Assembly: GCF_003269275.1 (NCBI RefSeq)
Contig: NZ_QLTS01000005.1
Span: forward strand, 62,001 to 126,000
Length of the DNA stretch: 64,000 nucleotides
Origin: Phascolarctobacterium faecium DSM 14760
GTDB lineage: Bacteria > Bacillota > Negativicutes > Acidaminococcales > Acidaminococcaceae
Reading direction: 5' to 3'
Shown: in pieces, positions 27,536-36,558 of the stretch
How the letters are laid out: every line of letters starts with the position of its first letter
Position numbering within the stretch: position 1 is the first letter of the stretch
Program-made: the position numbers and the translations under genes
Notes under the pieces: model-generated
Database searches by the model: none
The model's input: the letters and a program-made list of their open reading frames with translations, nothing else
What the model was told of the DNA's origin: nothing

Positions 27536-28804
27536 TTAAAAATAACTGCGCAATCCGACATAAGTATTGTTTTTGTTGCCATTACGCACATCAGTCTGCT
27601 CACCCAGCAATGAAAGATTATCTGTCAGCTTCAACTCCCCGCCGACTTTTACTTTCGTATCGTTAAAGTCATAGACCTGACTGTACAGTTTAAAAGAATT
27701 TCCCAGTCTATAATCAAAGCCAACGCCAAATTCTCCCTGCATCGCTCCCATACTTACAGCAGCAGACCCAAAATTCTTTCCTAAGGAAAGATCGAGTTTG
27801 TTGGCATCACCAATATCATAACCGCCGATATAAACGAATGTATCCTCTTTAGGAGTAAAGGTAACTCCCAAATTGCTGCGCCAGTCACTGCCCTTGACAC
27901 TGCGTGTTACATCAGCCTGCACCTTTGCCGTATCCAAAACTCCCAGCATTCTGTTAGCCTTATCACTTGCTTCTCTGGCGTTATGCAGAGTAGCTTTGAT
28001 ATCAGCTTCAGTCTGCGGATCTGTTGCGACCTTTTCCAATAATTCCGTGGCTTTTTCGATTCTGCCGCTGGCATTAGCAAGATTTTCAATGATTCTTGCC
28101 ATATTCTGTCCAGCGCCACCCTTATTTGTCTCAACCATGATGTTTTCCATCTGGCTGGCAGCGTTATTCATTCTTACGGCCATTTCACTCATCTGCTGTA
28201 CCATCAAATTTATTTCCTGCTGATTAGCTACAGCAACATCTGCCATGACCTTAGTAAAAGTGTTCATATTATTACTGATATCACGGGCATTTACAAACCC
28301 GTCACGCATCGACCGCTGTACTTCAGGATCGCCAAAAACGTTATTCAGCGCTTCTGCAATCCCCTCAACTTTTGCCAGAACTTTAGATGAAGCATTCATA
28401 AACTCATCCAGCCCTGTTCCCTGCTCACCTTCCAGCTTATCGCCGGGATGAATATATTGTCCTGTCATTTTTACAGGAGGCAGCACATCTACAAAACGCT
28501 CCCCTAAAATACCATCAGACCCCAAAGAAAAAACCGCTCCCTTAGGAATCTTGATATCTTTATTGATATCAGCCACTACATCAACACTGTCACCATTTAC
28601 ATTAACTTCTTTAACAGTGCCAACCTGTACGCCGGCATACCTTACTACATGTCCCGGCATCAGCCCCCCAACCTGCGGATAAGAAATCTGCAGTTTATAA
28701 CCGCTGCCAGAGAAACTGAAAGCGCCTAAAAAAGTAATGATTCCTGCTAAAAGTCCGATACCGCCTAAAGTTAAAGCGCCAACTTTTACTTCGTTTGAAC
28801 TCAT
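27536..28804 (-). CDS. mlaD: MlaD-type MCE protein with C-terminal outer-membrane barrel
   Basis: A 422-residue protein with three parts: a transmembrane anchor (7-30), one MCE domain (about 36-110; GVQVGTVKEV, GSDGILGERFVDV) and a long helical region (130-300) ending in a strand-rich domain (about 308-422; VGFDYRLGNSFKLYSQVYDF, VGLRSYF). The terminal aromatic residue and alternating pattern fit a small beta-barrel. Proteobacterial MlaD stops after the MCE hexamer and needs MlaC and MlaA to reach the outer membrane. A fused helix-plus-barrel form spanning the envelope has been described for the Negativicute Veillonella parvula, and this gene fits that description. Confidence 0.88.
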   Translation of the reverse strand: MSSNEVKVGALTLGGIGLLAGIITFLGAFSFSGSGYKLQISYPQVGGLMPGHVVRYAGVQVGTVKEVNVNGDSVDVVADINKDIKIPKGAVFSLGSDGILGERFVDVLPPVKMTGQYIHPGDKLEGEQGTGLDEFMNASSKVLAKVEGIAEALNNVFGDPEVQRSMRDGFVNARDISNNMNTFTKVMADVAVANQQEINLMVQQMSEMAVRMNNAASQMENIMVETNKGGAGQNMARIIENLANASGRIEKATELLEKVATDPQTEADIKATLHNAREASDKANRMLGVLDTAKVQADVTRSVKGSDWRSNLGVTFTPKEDTFVYIGGYDIGDANKLDLSLGKNFGSAAVSMGAMQGEFGVGFDYRLGNSFKLYSQVYDFNDTKVKVGGELKLTDNLSLLGEQTDVRNGNKNNTYVGLRSYF

Positions 28805-29562
28805 TACTGTACCGCCTCCTCTCTGATTTCTTTACCGCGAATAAACGCGTCTACAATTTGATTATGACCATTTCTTATTTCTTCGACAGTGCCCAAAGCG
28901 ACAATTTTTCCCTTATAAAGCATAGCAATCCTGTCCGCCGCATAAAAAGCTGATTCCATATCGTGAGTTACTAAAACCGATGTCACCTGCAATTGCTGCT
29001 GCGTTTTCCTGATTAAACGGCTGATATTATTTGACATGATCGGGTCCAGCCCCGCCGTGGGTTCATCATATAAAACTATTTCCGGTCTATTAGCTATAGC
29101 TCTGGCTAAACCGACTCTTTTCTTCATGCCACCTGATAACTCAGCCGGATATTGTTCTTTTGATTGAGGCAAGCCAACAAGTTCTAACATCTCATCAACA
29201 ATGCCTTGAATTTCTGATTCACTTTTATCAGTATGCTGGCGCAGTCCAAAAGCAACATTTTCACCAACTGTCAAAAAATCGAATAAAGCAGAATACTGAA
29301 ATACCATTCCCATCTTTTGACGCAGTTTGTTCCAGCCATCTTCATCCAGAGAACTTACCTGCTCCCCCTGAACAAAAATTTCTCCGGCAGTAGGTTGCAG
29401 CAAACCTATCATTGCGCGTAAAATAGTACTTTTACCACTGCCCGACGGACCTAAAACGGCAAGAGTCTCCCCTTGTCTGATATCCAGATCAATATTATTT
29501 ATAACCACATTTTCACCAAAAGTAATATTTAATTTTTTAAAACTGATAATCGGTTCTGCCAC
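28804..29562 (-). CDS. mlaF: MlaF phospholipid-transport ATPase
   Basis: A 252-residue ABC ATPase of the Mla/Ttg2 type. Walker A GPSGSGKST is at 38-46, the signature is the family-typical LSGGMKKRVGLARA, and Walker B is IVLYDEPTAGLDP. It powers lipid movement by the MlaE permease at the inner membrane. The start is a GTG with a perfect AAGGAGGT site. The stop overlaps the mlaD ATG by one base, and mlaE is 14 nt upstream, giving a compact mlaE-mlaF-mlaD operon without mlaB or mlaC. Confidence 0.93.
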   Translation of the reverse strand: MAEPIISFKKLNITFGENVVINNIDLDIRQGETLAVLGPSGSGKSTILRAMIGLLQPTAGEIFVQGEQVSSLDEDGWNKLRQKMGMVFQYSALFDFLTVGENVAFGLRQHTDKSESEIQGIVDEMLELVGLPQSKEQYPAELSGGMKKRVGLARAIANRPEIVLYDEPTAGLDPIMSNNISRLIRKTQQQLQVTSVLVTHDMESAFYAADRIAMLYKGKIVALGTVEEIRNGHNQIVDAFIRGKEIREEAVQ

Positions 29563-29576
29563 AGGCAGTACCTCCT

Positions 29577-30347
29577 TTAAACATACAATAAAATTGACAA
29601 AAAGTAGTTAGTTATAAATATAAGGACTATAGATAAAACAACTGAACCAGTCGTAGCAATACCAACACCTTCAGCACCCTGTTTGGCACCCAGCCCTTTA
29701 TAACAGGCTACAATAGCAATAATACCGCCAAAAACAGCACTTTTAAGCATACCGCCGACCATATCAAATGGCTCAGCAAACATTTTTATAGAATTTATAT
29801 AAGTAAAAGTACTAATTCCGGCATAATAATGAGAAACCAGCCAACCGCCAATATTACCAATTGTATTAGCAAAAACAATCAGCACCGGCATCATTAAAAC
29901 AATTGCCAAAAATCTTGGCACAACCAGATAAGTTGTAGGATTTGTAGCCATTACTTTCAATGCATCGATTTGCTCTGTTACTTTCATCGTGCCGATTTCC
30001 GCAGCAATGGCTGCACCAATACGACCAGCAACGACAACACCTGTCAAGACCGGTACCAGTTCGCGCCCCATCGCAATGGCTACAATACCGCCAACTGAGG
30101 AAGAAGCACCAAAACGTACAAATTCCTTCGCTGTCTGTACAGAAAAAACCATACCTGTAAAAAGTATCGTCATCATAACTATCGGCAGTGAATCAGCTCC
30201 CAGCTTCGCCATTTGTCTGACGGTTTCCTTCCCGTCAGCCTTGCTGATACGCTTAAGAGTATCCGTAAAGAGCAGCATCATCCGACCGGCATTAGCACAG
30301 CCTTCAAGCATAATCTTGCCTATGTCGTTACATATAGTCTGCAGCAT
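29577..30347 (-). CDS. mlaE: MlaE-family ABC permease
   Basis: A 256-residue integral membrane protein of the MlaE/PF02405 family, with about five to six transmembrane helices. Family hallmarks include MGRELVPVLTGVVVAGRIGAAIAAEIGTMKVTEQIDAL (about 90-128) and NPTTYLVVPRFLA. It forms the inner-membrane channel of the MlaFED lipid transporter. The ATG has an AAAGGAG site. It is first in the operon, and the 123 nt upstream contain a possible promoter. Confidence 0.93.
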   Translation of the reverse strand: MLQTICNDIGKIMLEGCANAGRMMLLFTDTLKRISKADGKETVRQMAKLGADSLPIVMMTILFTGMVFSVQTAKEFVRFGASSSVGGIVAIAMGRELVPVLTGVVVAGRIGAAIAAEIGTMKVTEQIDALKVMATNPTTYLVVPRFLAIVLMMPVLIVFANTIGNIGGWLVSHYYAGISTFTYINSIKMFAEPFDMVGGMLKSAVFGGIIAIVACYKGLGAKQGAEGVGIATTGSVVLSIVLIFITNYFLSILLYV

Positions 30348-30436
30348 TACGAAAGCTCCTTTCTCTCACAAATAAAACAATAATTGTCTATAATTCAATT
30401 TTTTACTTCAAATTCCCTGCTTTTAAATATACTTTA

Positions 30437-30466
30437 TTTTTATGGCTTTTTTATGGCTTCTGTCAA
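30437..30466 (-). promoter_or_regulatory. Possible promoter for mlaEFD
   Basis: A consensus -35 TTGACA is followed after 18 nt by a weak -10 (TAAAAA). Two direct copies of AAGCCATAAAAA lie across the spacer and -10. The site is 90 nt before the mlaE ATG. Confidence 0.4.
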
Positions 30467-30470
30467 CAAA

Positions 30471-32138
30471 TTATTTTACTACATCAATAACAATATCTGT
30501 TGTACCGTCAACAATAAAATTCATTGTAGTTTTTTGTTTCATCGGACTGCCCTCAAGCATAGACGCAAATCCGCCACCCGACTGCATTGCTGCGTTAGGT
30601 GCGCCCTGGCCGGCGGCAATATCCACAATAAGATCATTATTCTGATCAGCTTCGTTGATGCTTTTTATAAAATCATTTAAAGTTTTACGATTATCCTTCT
30701 GCTGTGCCGGCACACCCTCTTCACGCTGTTTCCTCAGCAGATTCTGAATCCATGCCAGTGAGCTGCCGCCGCGGACAGTCAGAGGCAATTTACCTTCCCG
30801 CTGCTCTTTCGGTATCTTAAACAGTACGGTCTTCGTAACTTTTGGCGCCCTGTAAGGCTGCAGCTGCACATCAATATGGACAGTATCCCCAGGTGCAGCC
30901 TCTTTTTCCCTTACTGCAGCACTGATAATCTCGGCTACTTCTGCTTTATCATCAAGAACAATATTGATATTGACTCCGTAAATATCAACTTTTTCAAATT
31001 TATTTTGTGTTAAAATCGTTCCTGCTTCCACCAATTCCTGATTGATCAGTTTGCCGATTCCTGCCGCTGCATAATACATATTTTCCCGCTGAACATTGAT
31101 CGGCCCGCTGATATCACCTCTGCCATCAATACGGAAAGAAAATCTTGCTGTGCCGCCGCCTTCACGATCTATAGTTTTAGCAACAGTATTATAAGCTACT
31201 GCATCCAGCATTGCCGGCAGCAAAACTTCATCATCTATAACTTCCACACGTGAGCTATTATTGATGCCTCTGGCTCCATCAGTAACAGAAACATACACTG
31301 GTACAACAGGCGGACCCTGACCGATCTTACCTGCAATTCCAGCACTGCGGTCCTGAGTGATAGTACCAATAGTTTCACCTATATTACCAACTTTATAAGC
31401 TGATTCCAAATTGGGCAGAGAAGCTAAAATCCAGGCCTTATTCATAAAATAACAGGAATCACCGCGCTGCATAAAAGGATGGCCAAATGCCAAAATTTCA
31501 CCGTCATCGCCAACCCAGGTAACTGTTCCCAACGCCCCTAACTGGATATCACCACGCATTAAAGAAACACCTACGGCACTTCCTGGCTGTAAAGGCTGCG
31601 TGCTCGAAAAAGAGCCGCTGCCGCCGACACCTGTTGCTTTCAGTCCAAACGGTTCCAGCTTTTCACTCAAATAACGTACACCTGACTCTGTAAAACCGCC
31701 TGCCATCAAAGGTGTATTTTTCGGTAAAAATTCTGACGGACGCGGTGCCGGTTCATTTAAAAGATCCAGCATCCTGCCTATAGGCGTTAAAAAGCAATAC
31801 TTGGGATCGGTAAAAGCTTTGCCGAATGCCACCGCGCCGGCAAGTCTGCCATTAATATAGACTGGACTCCCGCTCATGCCCTGAGCAATACCACCACTGC
31901 GATCAATAACATCACCACTAGCTTTAATCAAAATATTATGCCCCATAGCATCGTTACCAATGACACCTAAAACTTCTATATTAAATTCTTCGATAGTGTC
32001 TCCTTCTATGACGGTCTTCGCAATACCGCGCATACCCGGAACAATATCCTCTACCGGCATCAGCGGCACATTTGCACAAACCAGCGCACTGCTGAGACAC
32101 CAGATTATTAAGCTTAAAATAAATATCTGTTTTTTCAT
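30471..32138 (-). CDS. Exported SpoIVB-type (S55) serine peptidase domain protein
   Basis: A 555-residue protein beginning with a signal peptide (start ATG at 32138, GGAGAG site). The longer upstream frame would read through a terminator hairpin and is rejected. Early residues VEDIVPGMRGIAKTVIEG and EEFNIEVLGVI match the segment preceding the S55 domain. The active-site region shows a histidine in MGHNILIKA, an aspartate in DVIDRSGGIAQ and the GMSGSPV nucleophile motif (S89). The C-terminal half is strand-rich and unassigned. SpoIVB cleaves a sporulation regulator in Bacillus, but here the protein sits among envelope genes, so a periplasmic processing role is more likely (inference). Confidence 0.8.
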   Translation of the reverse strand: MKKQIFILSLIIWCLSSALVCANVPLMPVEDIVPGMRGIAKTVIEGDTIEEFNIEVLGVIGNDAMGHNILIKASGDVIDRSGGIAQGMSGSPVYINGRLAGAVAFGKAFTDPKYCFLTPIGRMLDLLNEPAPRPSEFLPKNTPLMAGGFTESGVRYLSEKLEPFGLKATGVGGSGSFSSTQPLQPGSAVGVSLMRGDIQLGALGTVTWVGDDGEILAFGHPFMQRGDSCYFMNKAWILASLPNLESAYKVGNIGETIGTITQDRSAGIAGKIGQGPPVVPVYVSVTDGARGINNSSRVEVIDDEVLLPAMLDAVAYNTVAKTIDREGGGTARFSFRIDGRGDISGPINVQRENMYYAAAGIGKLINQELVEAGTILTQNKFEKVDIYGVNINIVLDDKAEVAEIISAAVREKEAAPGDTVHIDVQLQPYRAPKVTKTVLFKIPKEQREGKLPLTVRGGSSLAWIQNLLRKQREEGVPAQQKDNRKTLNDFIKSINEADQNNDLIVDIAAGQGAPNAAMQSGGGFASMLEGSPMKQKTTMNFIVDGTTDIVIDVVK

Positions 32139-32153
32139 AACTCTCCATAATAG

Positions 32154-32189
32154 TGCAAAACCGGCGTGAGCAGAGCAGCACGCCGGTTT
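32154..32189 (-). terminator. Terminator between the lipoyl-like gene and the S55 peptidase gene
   Basis: An 11-bp stem (AAACCGGCGTG pairing with CACGCCGGTTT) with a 10-nt loop lies 12 nt after the lipoyl-like stop and is followed by TTTTGC on the minus strand. Confidence 0.65.
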
Positions 32190-32200
32190 CAATTTTGTTC

Positions 32201-32512
32201 TTAATTAGCCGCTATACGCACCACAGTTTGTCCGTTGCTGATATTATCGCCCGGTTTAACCAAAACAGCAGTTACTTTTCCGGCAATATTAGCTCTGGCT
32301 GCAGGCGCAGGACCGGCAATAGTTTTGACTTTAACCAATACCTGACCTTCACTGACCTGCATTCCTACAGCAGCCAGCCCATCTGCCAAAACAACGCCAT
32401 TCAAAGTAGTTTTCTGATCTACAGAAGTATCTGCGAATGCCAAAGTATAAGCTCCGCCTAAAATGCAAAGTACCGTCAACACTGCAATAACTTTCCAGTT
32501 AATTTTTTTCAT
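32201..32512 (-). CDS. Small exported biotin/lipoyl-like domain protein
   Basis: A 103-residue protein. The ATG at 32512 has an AAGGAG site. A signal peptide or anchor (about 5-28, ending LAFA) precedes a compact domain of two half-repeats with the biotinyl/lipoyl hammerhead look: EGQVLVKVKT near the middle and ANIAGKVTAVLVKPGDNISNGQTVVRI at the end. The position where biotin or lipoyl carriers have a modified lysine in a tight turn reads AGPAPAARA here and has no lysine, so covalent cofactor attachment is unlikely. Similar domains occur inside HlyD/AcrA adaptors. A free-standing exported copy has no obvious assigned role. Confidence 0.7.
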   Translation of the reverse strand: MKKINWKVIAVLTVLCILGGAYTLAFADTSVDQKTTLNGVVLADGLAAVGMQVSEGQVLVKVKTIAGPAPAARANIAGKVTAVLVKPGDNISNGQTVVRIAAN

Positions 32513-32599
32513 TTTTCTCACTCCTTCCAAGAGGAAGCATCGGGATTTCTGCATATCTCCCTATATTGTATTATACTATTCTAATTTAGCTTTGACAAG

Positions 32600-34000
32600 T
32601 CAGTTCTTCTTAGAGAATAAGCCTAAGCCTACACTGACAGCCCGTTCGTTTCCGTCAGAAGGATTATTTAAAATCTTATTATTGAGTACCATTTCACTGG
32701 ACCCGCCGCCATCAAAATTAAGTGCTGATACCGCCCCTAGTTTAATCATATAACGAGCAACTTCATCTAACGTCATCCCCACAGAATTAGTACGGCGTCC
32801 GTCTGCTACCAATATCACCACAGTACCGTCTTTTTTTACCCCAATAGCGGTTCTTGGAGCTCTGCCATAGGCAATATCTCCGGCAATCTGCTCACTGACA
32901 GAACGCACATTTCGTTTGCCGTCTTCTACCAGCATCGGACCTGCACCCAAAACCACTTCAGCTTTATCAGCAACAGTATCCCCTAATGTTTGCTGAACAC
33001 TGGCTCTATCGCCAATCTGCAGCTGTTCCAGTATTTTGGCATTAGTTCCATGCGCGGAAACTATCACACTGTTTTTGTCTATGCGCAGGTTCCCTGCTTT
33101 ACTGATTTCAGCGACCTTACCATCTTTAATACGTACCTCACAGCCAAAACTATTTGTTCGTGTCGACGGGCCAAAATAATGTGTATAAATGACGACATCC
33201 TCCGCAATACGTTCCCTGTTGATCCCTTTAACATGCAGTTTTACGCCCAATGCCGGCAGCATAACACTACCGTTATAAGCCAGATCTTTCATAATTTGCG
33301 GTTTGCCGTCAGCAATAACAAACGCACTGCGGGCCTTATCCTCCATACCAAGCCACTCGCCGTCGATTTTTAGATTACCAATAATCCAGCCGCTGGTATC
33401 GAAATATGAAGCATTGACAGCTGCTTTCGCCCCTAAAGTATTAACGGCTTTCAGCAGCCTTCCACGTCCGTTCCTGTCTATAGCTCCCGAAAACGGCAGT
33501 ATTTTATAATCACTATTCGGTGCTACTTCCAAAATATGCATCTGAATCGGCAGACCTTCCATATCATCCTGCCAGAAGGTATATTGCAATCCTTTGCCCT
33601 GGTTCACTGTGTTTTTAGTCACCAGGATACGGTAAATATCTAAAACAATACGGTTTGGCTGCTGCAATGCAAATACTTTATACTGCTGCTCTTTATTAAG
33701 AGACACAACCAATTTAGACGCCTTACGTCCGTCTTTTTTCAAAACCACGCTTTTAATGATTGGGTCTTTGACCTTTTCACTCATTTCTTTAGCAACAGCT
33801 GCATCAATATTCACTACTATTGATGAACCCTGTTTCTCATCCTTGTACTTAACTTTTTCATCAGTATCAAGTACAATCCTTACCCGTGTAGGGCTGCTGC
33901 TGTAACGCATTTTATTTACTGTCGCCGCCCAGGCCTGAACAGGAAGCAAAATCAAAAGTGCCGTTAATATTATTTTTAAAAAATATTTTGTCTGCAACAT
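32600..34000 (-). CDS. Exported AMIN-domain and phosphodiester glycosidase (NAGPA-like) protein
   Basis: A 466-residue protein with a signal peptide (about 1-25). The start ATG at 34000 follows AGGAGG by 9 nt; the longer frame overlaps the mbl terminator. Residues 26-130 resemble an AMIN domain (VRIVLDTDEKVKY, NRIVLDIYR), which targets proteins to peptidoglycan or the envelope. The remainder is a phosphodiester glycosidase (NAGPA/DUF2233) domain with AAVNASYF, RTAIGVKKDG, LVADGRR and the conserved NFDGGGSS. Members remove sugars or cap groups through phosphodiester bonds. A cell-wall or envelope-glycan role is inferred from the AMIN domain and the adjacent mbl and murA. Confidence 0.82.
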   Translation of the reverse strand: MLQTKYFLKIILTALLILLPVQAWAATVNKMRYSSSPTRVRIVLDTDEKVKYKDEKQGSSIVVNIDAAVAKEMSEKVKDPIIKSVVLKKDGRKASKLVVSLNKEQQYKVFALQQPNRIVLDIYRILVTKNTVNQGKGLQYTFWQDDMEGLPIQMHILEVAPNSDYKILPFSGAIDRNGRGRLLKAVNTLGAKAAVNASYFDTSGWIIGNLKIDGEWLGMEDKARSAFVIADGKPQIMKDLAYNGSVMLPALGVKLHVKGINRERIAEDVVIYTHYFGPSTRTNSFGCEVRIKDGKVAEISKAGNLRIDKNSVIVSAHGTNAKILEQLQIGDRASVQQTLGDTVADKAEVVLGAGPMLVEDGKRNVRSVSEQIAGDIAYGRAPRTAIGVKKDGTVVILVADGRRTNSVGMTLDEVARYMIKLGAVSALNFDGGGSSEMVLNNKILNNPSDGNERAVSVGLGLFSKKN

Positions 34001-34012
34001 TTTATCGAACCT

Positions 34013-34049
34013 CCTAAAAAATAATACACAGCCGCAAGGACTGTGTATT
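34013..34049 (-). terminator. Terminator after mbl/mreB
   Basis: A 9-bp stem (AATACACAG pairing with CTGTGTATT) is followed on the minus strand by ATTTTTT. It starts 6 nt after the mbl stop and partly covers the ribosome site of the next gene. Confidence 0.75.
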
Positions 34050-34054
34050 AGCAC

Positions 34055-35077
34055 TTACAAACTACCGTTACCAACAATAGAACCGGGACGCAGTTTATTC
34101 AAATCGATTAAAGCCTTACCTGTCCCCAAAGCGACGCAGTCAAGCGGTTGTTCAGCGACATAAGTATCAATACCGGTTTCGTCCTTCAATACTTGGGAAA
34201 TACCATCCAACAGCGCACCGCCGCCAGTCAGATAAATCCCCTTGTCAACTATATCCGCTGATAATTCAGGCGGACATTTTTCCAAAACTGATCTTACTGA
34301 TGCAACCAGTGATGCAACAGACTCTCTCAAAGCCTTACGACCATCCTCAGACGTAACTTTGATAGTAGTCGGCAGTCCAGTCACCAGATCACGTCCGCGA
34401 ACCTCCTGCTCTACCTGCCTTCCTTCAGGATGCACCGTCGCCACATTAATTTTTATCTCCTCTGCTGTACGCTCACCAATCAAAACATTATGAATGCGTT
34501 TGACATGCCTGATAATAGCTTCGTCAAAAGCATCGCCGCCAATCCGCAAGGAGGCGTCAACAACAACCCCACCCAAGCTTAATACGGCAATATCAGTAGT
34601 TCCGCCGCCGATATCGACAACCATACTGCCAGCTGCAGCTGCAATATCCAAACCTGCTCCAAGAGCTGCTGCTAGAGGCTCTTCTATCAAATATGTTTTC
34701 GAAGCCCCAGCCTGCATCGTAGCTTCTAAAACAGCACGTTTCTCAACTGAAGTTACCCCGGTAGGGATACATACCATAATACGCGGTTTACTGAAAAAAC
34801 TTTTACCTGCAACTTTATTAACTACGTATTCCAGCATTTTTTGGGTAATTGTATAGTTGGCAATAACGCCTTCTTTCAAAGGACGAATGGCAACAATATT
34901 GCCGGGCGTACGTCCAATCATCTGGCGCGCCTCTTCACCTACGGCTAAAATCTTATTTTTGTCTTTATCAATTGCCACAACAGAAGGCTCATTCAAAACG
35001 ATCCCCTTACCTTTGATAAAAACCAAAATATTGGCAGTCCCCAAATCAATACCTATATCAACACTATTAAAAAACAT
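34055..35077 (-). CDS. mbl: Rod-shape-determining actin homolog, MreB/Mbl
   Basis: A 340-residue actin-like ATPase that directs side-wall peptidoglycan synthesis at the cytoplasmic face. Phosphate-1 DIGIDLGTAN (7-16), phosphate-2 VVDIGGGTTDIAV and the adenosine loop LTGGGALLDG are clear, and the length is typical. It is adjacent to murA, as mbl is close to murA in many Firmicutes, so Mbl is my preference over MreB; the two cannot be separated safely by eye. The ATG is 14 nt after murA, and a terminator follows. Confidence 0.88.
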   Translation of the reverse strand: MFFNSVDIGIDLGTANILVFIKGKGIVLNEPSVVAIDKDKNKILAVGEEARQMIGRTPGNIVAIRPLKEGVIANYTITQKMLEYVVNKVAGKSFFSKPRIMVCIPTGVTSVEKRAVLEATMQAGASKTYLIEEPLAAALGAGLDIAAAAGSMVVDIGGGTTDIAVLSLGGVVVDASLRIGGDAFDEAIIRHVKRIHNVLIGERTAEEIKINVATVHPEGRQVEQEVRGRDLVTGLPTTIKVTSEDGRKALRESVASLVASVRSVLEKCPPELSADIVDKGIYLTGGGALLDGISQVLKDETGIDTYVAEQPLDCVALGTGKALIDLNKLRPGSIVGNGSL

Positions 35078-35091
35078 TTTTTCACCCGCTT

Positions 35092-36357
35092 TTAATCATT
35101 CCCGCCAACACGTTTAATATCAGCGCCTAATCCCTGAAGTTTAGCTACTATTTCTTCATAACCGCGATCGATATGATAAATATCACAAATCTCGGTTGTC
35201 CCTTCAGCAACCAACCCAGCTAAAATCATTGCTGCCCCTGCACGTAGATCCGTTGCCCGCACCTGACAGCCTGTAAGCTTTGCCGGACCATCAACAACTG
35301 CACTGCGACCTTCGGCAGTAATACTTGCTCCCATACGGTTTAATTCCACCACGTGCATAAATCTATTTTCAAATACTGTTTCAGTGACTTTGCTGCGACC
35401 TTCGGCGATCGCCATCATTGCCATCATCTGTGCCTGCATATCTGTAGGGAAACCAGGATAAGGCAAGGTTTTTATGTCAATAGCCTTAAGCTTTTCTCCA
35501 CCTACCACACGTACTCTGTCGACATCTTCTTCAACTGTTACGCCGGCTTCACGCAATTTGGCAATCAAAGGTTTCTGATGTTCTGTAAGAACATTCTCTA
35601 CAACGATATCTCCGCCAGTCATAGCAGCAGCAATCATATATGTTCCAGCTTCAATACGATCAGGAATTACTGTATGATCAGCACCGTGAAGCTCTTTTAC
35701 TCCTTCAATGCGGATAACATTCGTGCCTGCGCCACGGATCTTTGCTCCCATTTGATTCAGGTAGTTAGCCAGATCTACTATTTCAGGCTCTTCCGCAGGA
35801 TTTTCCAAGATAGTAGTTCCTTCTGCCAAAGCGGCCGCCATCATCACATTTTCCGTAGCACCAACACTGGGGAAATCAAAGTAAATAGTAGTTCCAACTA
35901 ACCCATTCGGCGCCGTAGCTTCAATATAGCCATGTCCCTGTTCTATTTTTACGCCAAGAGCTTCAAAACCTTTTAAATGAAGATCAATCGGACGTGTACC
36001 AATCGCACAGCCACCAGGCTGCGAAATACGCGCCTTTCCTTTACGAGCCAACAATGGACCCATGACAAGAAATGATGCTCTCATACAGCGTACCAACTCA
36101 TAAGGTGCTTCACAGGAAGTTATTTCCGTACTATCTATATTCAGTACATGTGGTTCACTGGCATCGACTTTGATACCAAGGCAATTTAAAACAGCACAAA
36201 TCGTACGTACATCATCAAGAGCAGGAATCTCCTCTAAACGACTTGGGGTATTTCCCAAAATCGACGCAGCAATAATAGGCAATACAGCATTTTTTGCTCC
36301 ACTAGTTTTCACAGAGCCTGTCAGACGATTACCGCCTTTGACAACTAAATTCTCCAC
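35092..36357 (-). CDS. murA: UDP-N-acetylglucosamine 1-carboxyvinyltransferase MurA
   Basis: A 421-residue EPSP-synthase-fold enzyme that transfers enolpyruvate to UDP-GlcNAc, the first step of peptidoglycan synthesis. The fosfomycin-reactive catalytic cysteine is C117 in [11 protein letters not shown]. Other blocks are SGAKNA near the start and [11 protein letters not shown]. It begins at a GTG with an AGGGGGC site. A good promoter lies in the divergent 201-nt gap shared with the plus-strand gene. Confidence 0.95.
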   Translation of the reverse strand: MENLVVKGGNRLTGSVKTSGAKNAVLPIIAASILGNTPSRLEEIPALDDVRTICAVLNCLGIKVDASEPHVLNIDSTEITSCEAPYELVRCMRASFLVMGPLLARKGKARISQPGGCAIGTRPIDLHLKGFEALGVKIEQGHGYIEATAPNGLVGTTIYFDFPSVGATENVMMAAALAEGTTILENPAEEPEIVDLANYLNQMGAKIRGAGTNVIRIEGVKELHGADHTVIPDRIEAGTYMIAAAMTGGDIVVENVLTEHQKPLIAKLREAGVTVEEDVDRVRVVGGEKLKAIDIKTLPYPGFPTDMQAQMMAMMAIAEGRSKVTETVFENRFMHVVELNRMGASITAEGRSAVVDGPAKLTGCQVRATDLRAGAAMILAGLVAEGTTEICDIYHIDRGYEEIVAKLQGLGADIKRVGGND

Positions 36358-36429
36358 CCAGATAGCCCCCTAAAAAATTCTATATTTATACAAAACAAGT
36401 TAATTCCATAAAATAAAACTTACTGTAAT

Positions 36430-36458
36430 ATTTTATCATTTTTGATGTACTTGTACAA
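36430..36458 (-). promoter_or_regulatory. Sigma-70 promoter for murA-mbl
   Basis: The minus strand reads TTGTAC, 17 nt, TAAAAT, about 75 nt before the murA GTG. TTGTAC is part of the palindrome GTACTTGTAC. Confidence 0.6.
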
Positions 36459-36526
36459 TGACTTTTAATGGTTTTGAAAAATTTCACATTTATCACAGTT
36501 TCTTCGCAAGTTTACAGCGTCAAAGT

Positions 36527-36534
36527 GTTATAAT
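36527..36534 (+). promoter_or_regulatory. Extended -10 promoter for the plus-strand gene
   Basis: The sequence TGTTATAAT ends 24 nt before the ATG at 36559. No convincing -35 is visible, which suits an extended -10 promoter. Confidence 0.45.
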
Positions 36535-36558
36535 ATTGATTAAAGGAGATGAAAAACT

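Noticed and set aside
30471-32138. SpoIVB-type domain as a sign of sporulation
   Set aside because: S55 domains occur outside sporulation, the protein is longer than SpoIVB, and no other sporulation gene is in the window.
31980-32200. Longer N-terminus for the S55 peptidase
   Set aside because: The extra codons run over the terminator hairpin of the upstream gene, and the internal ATG has a good ribosome site.
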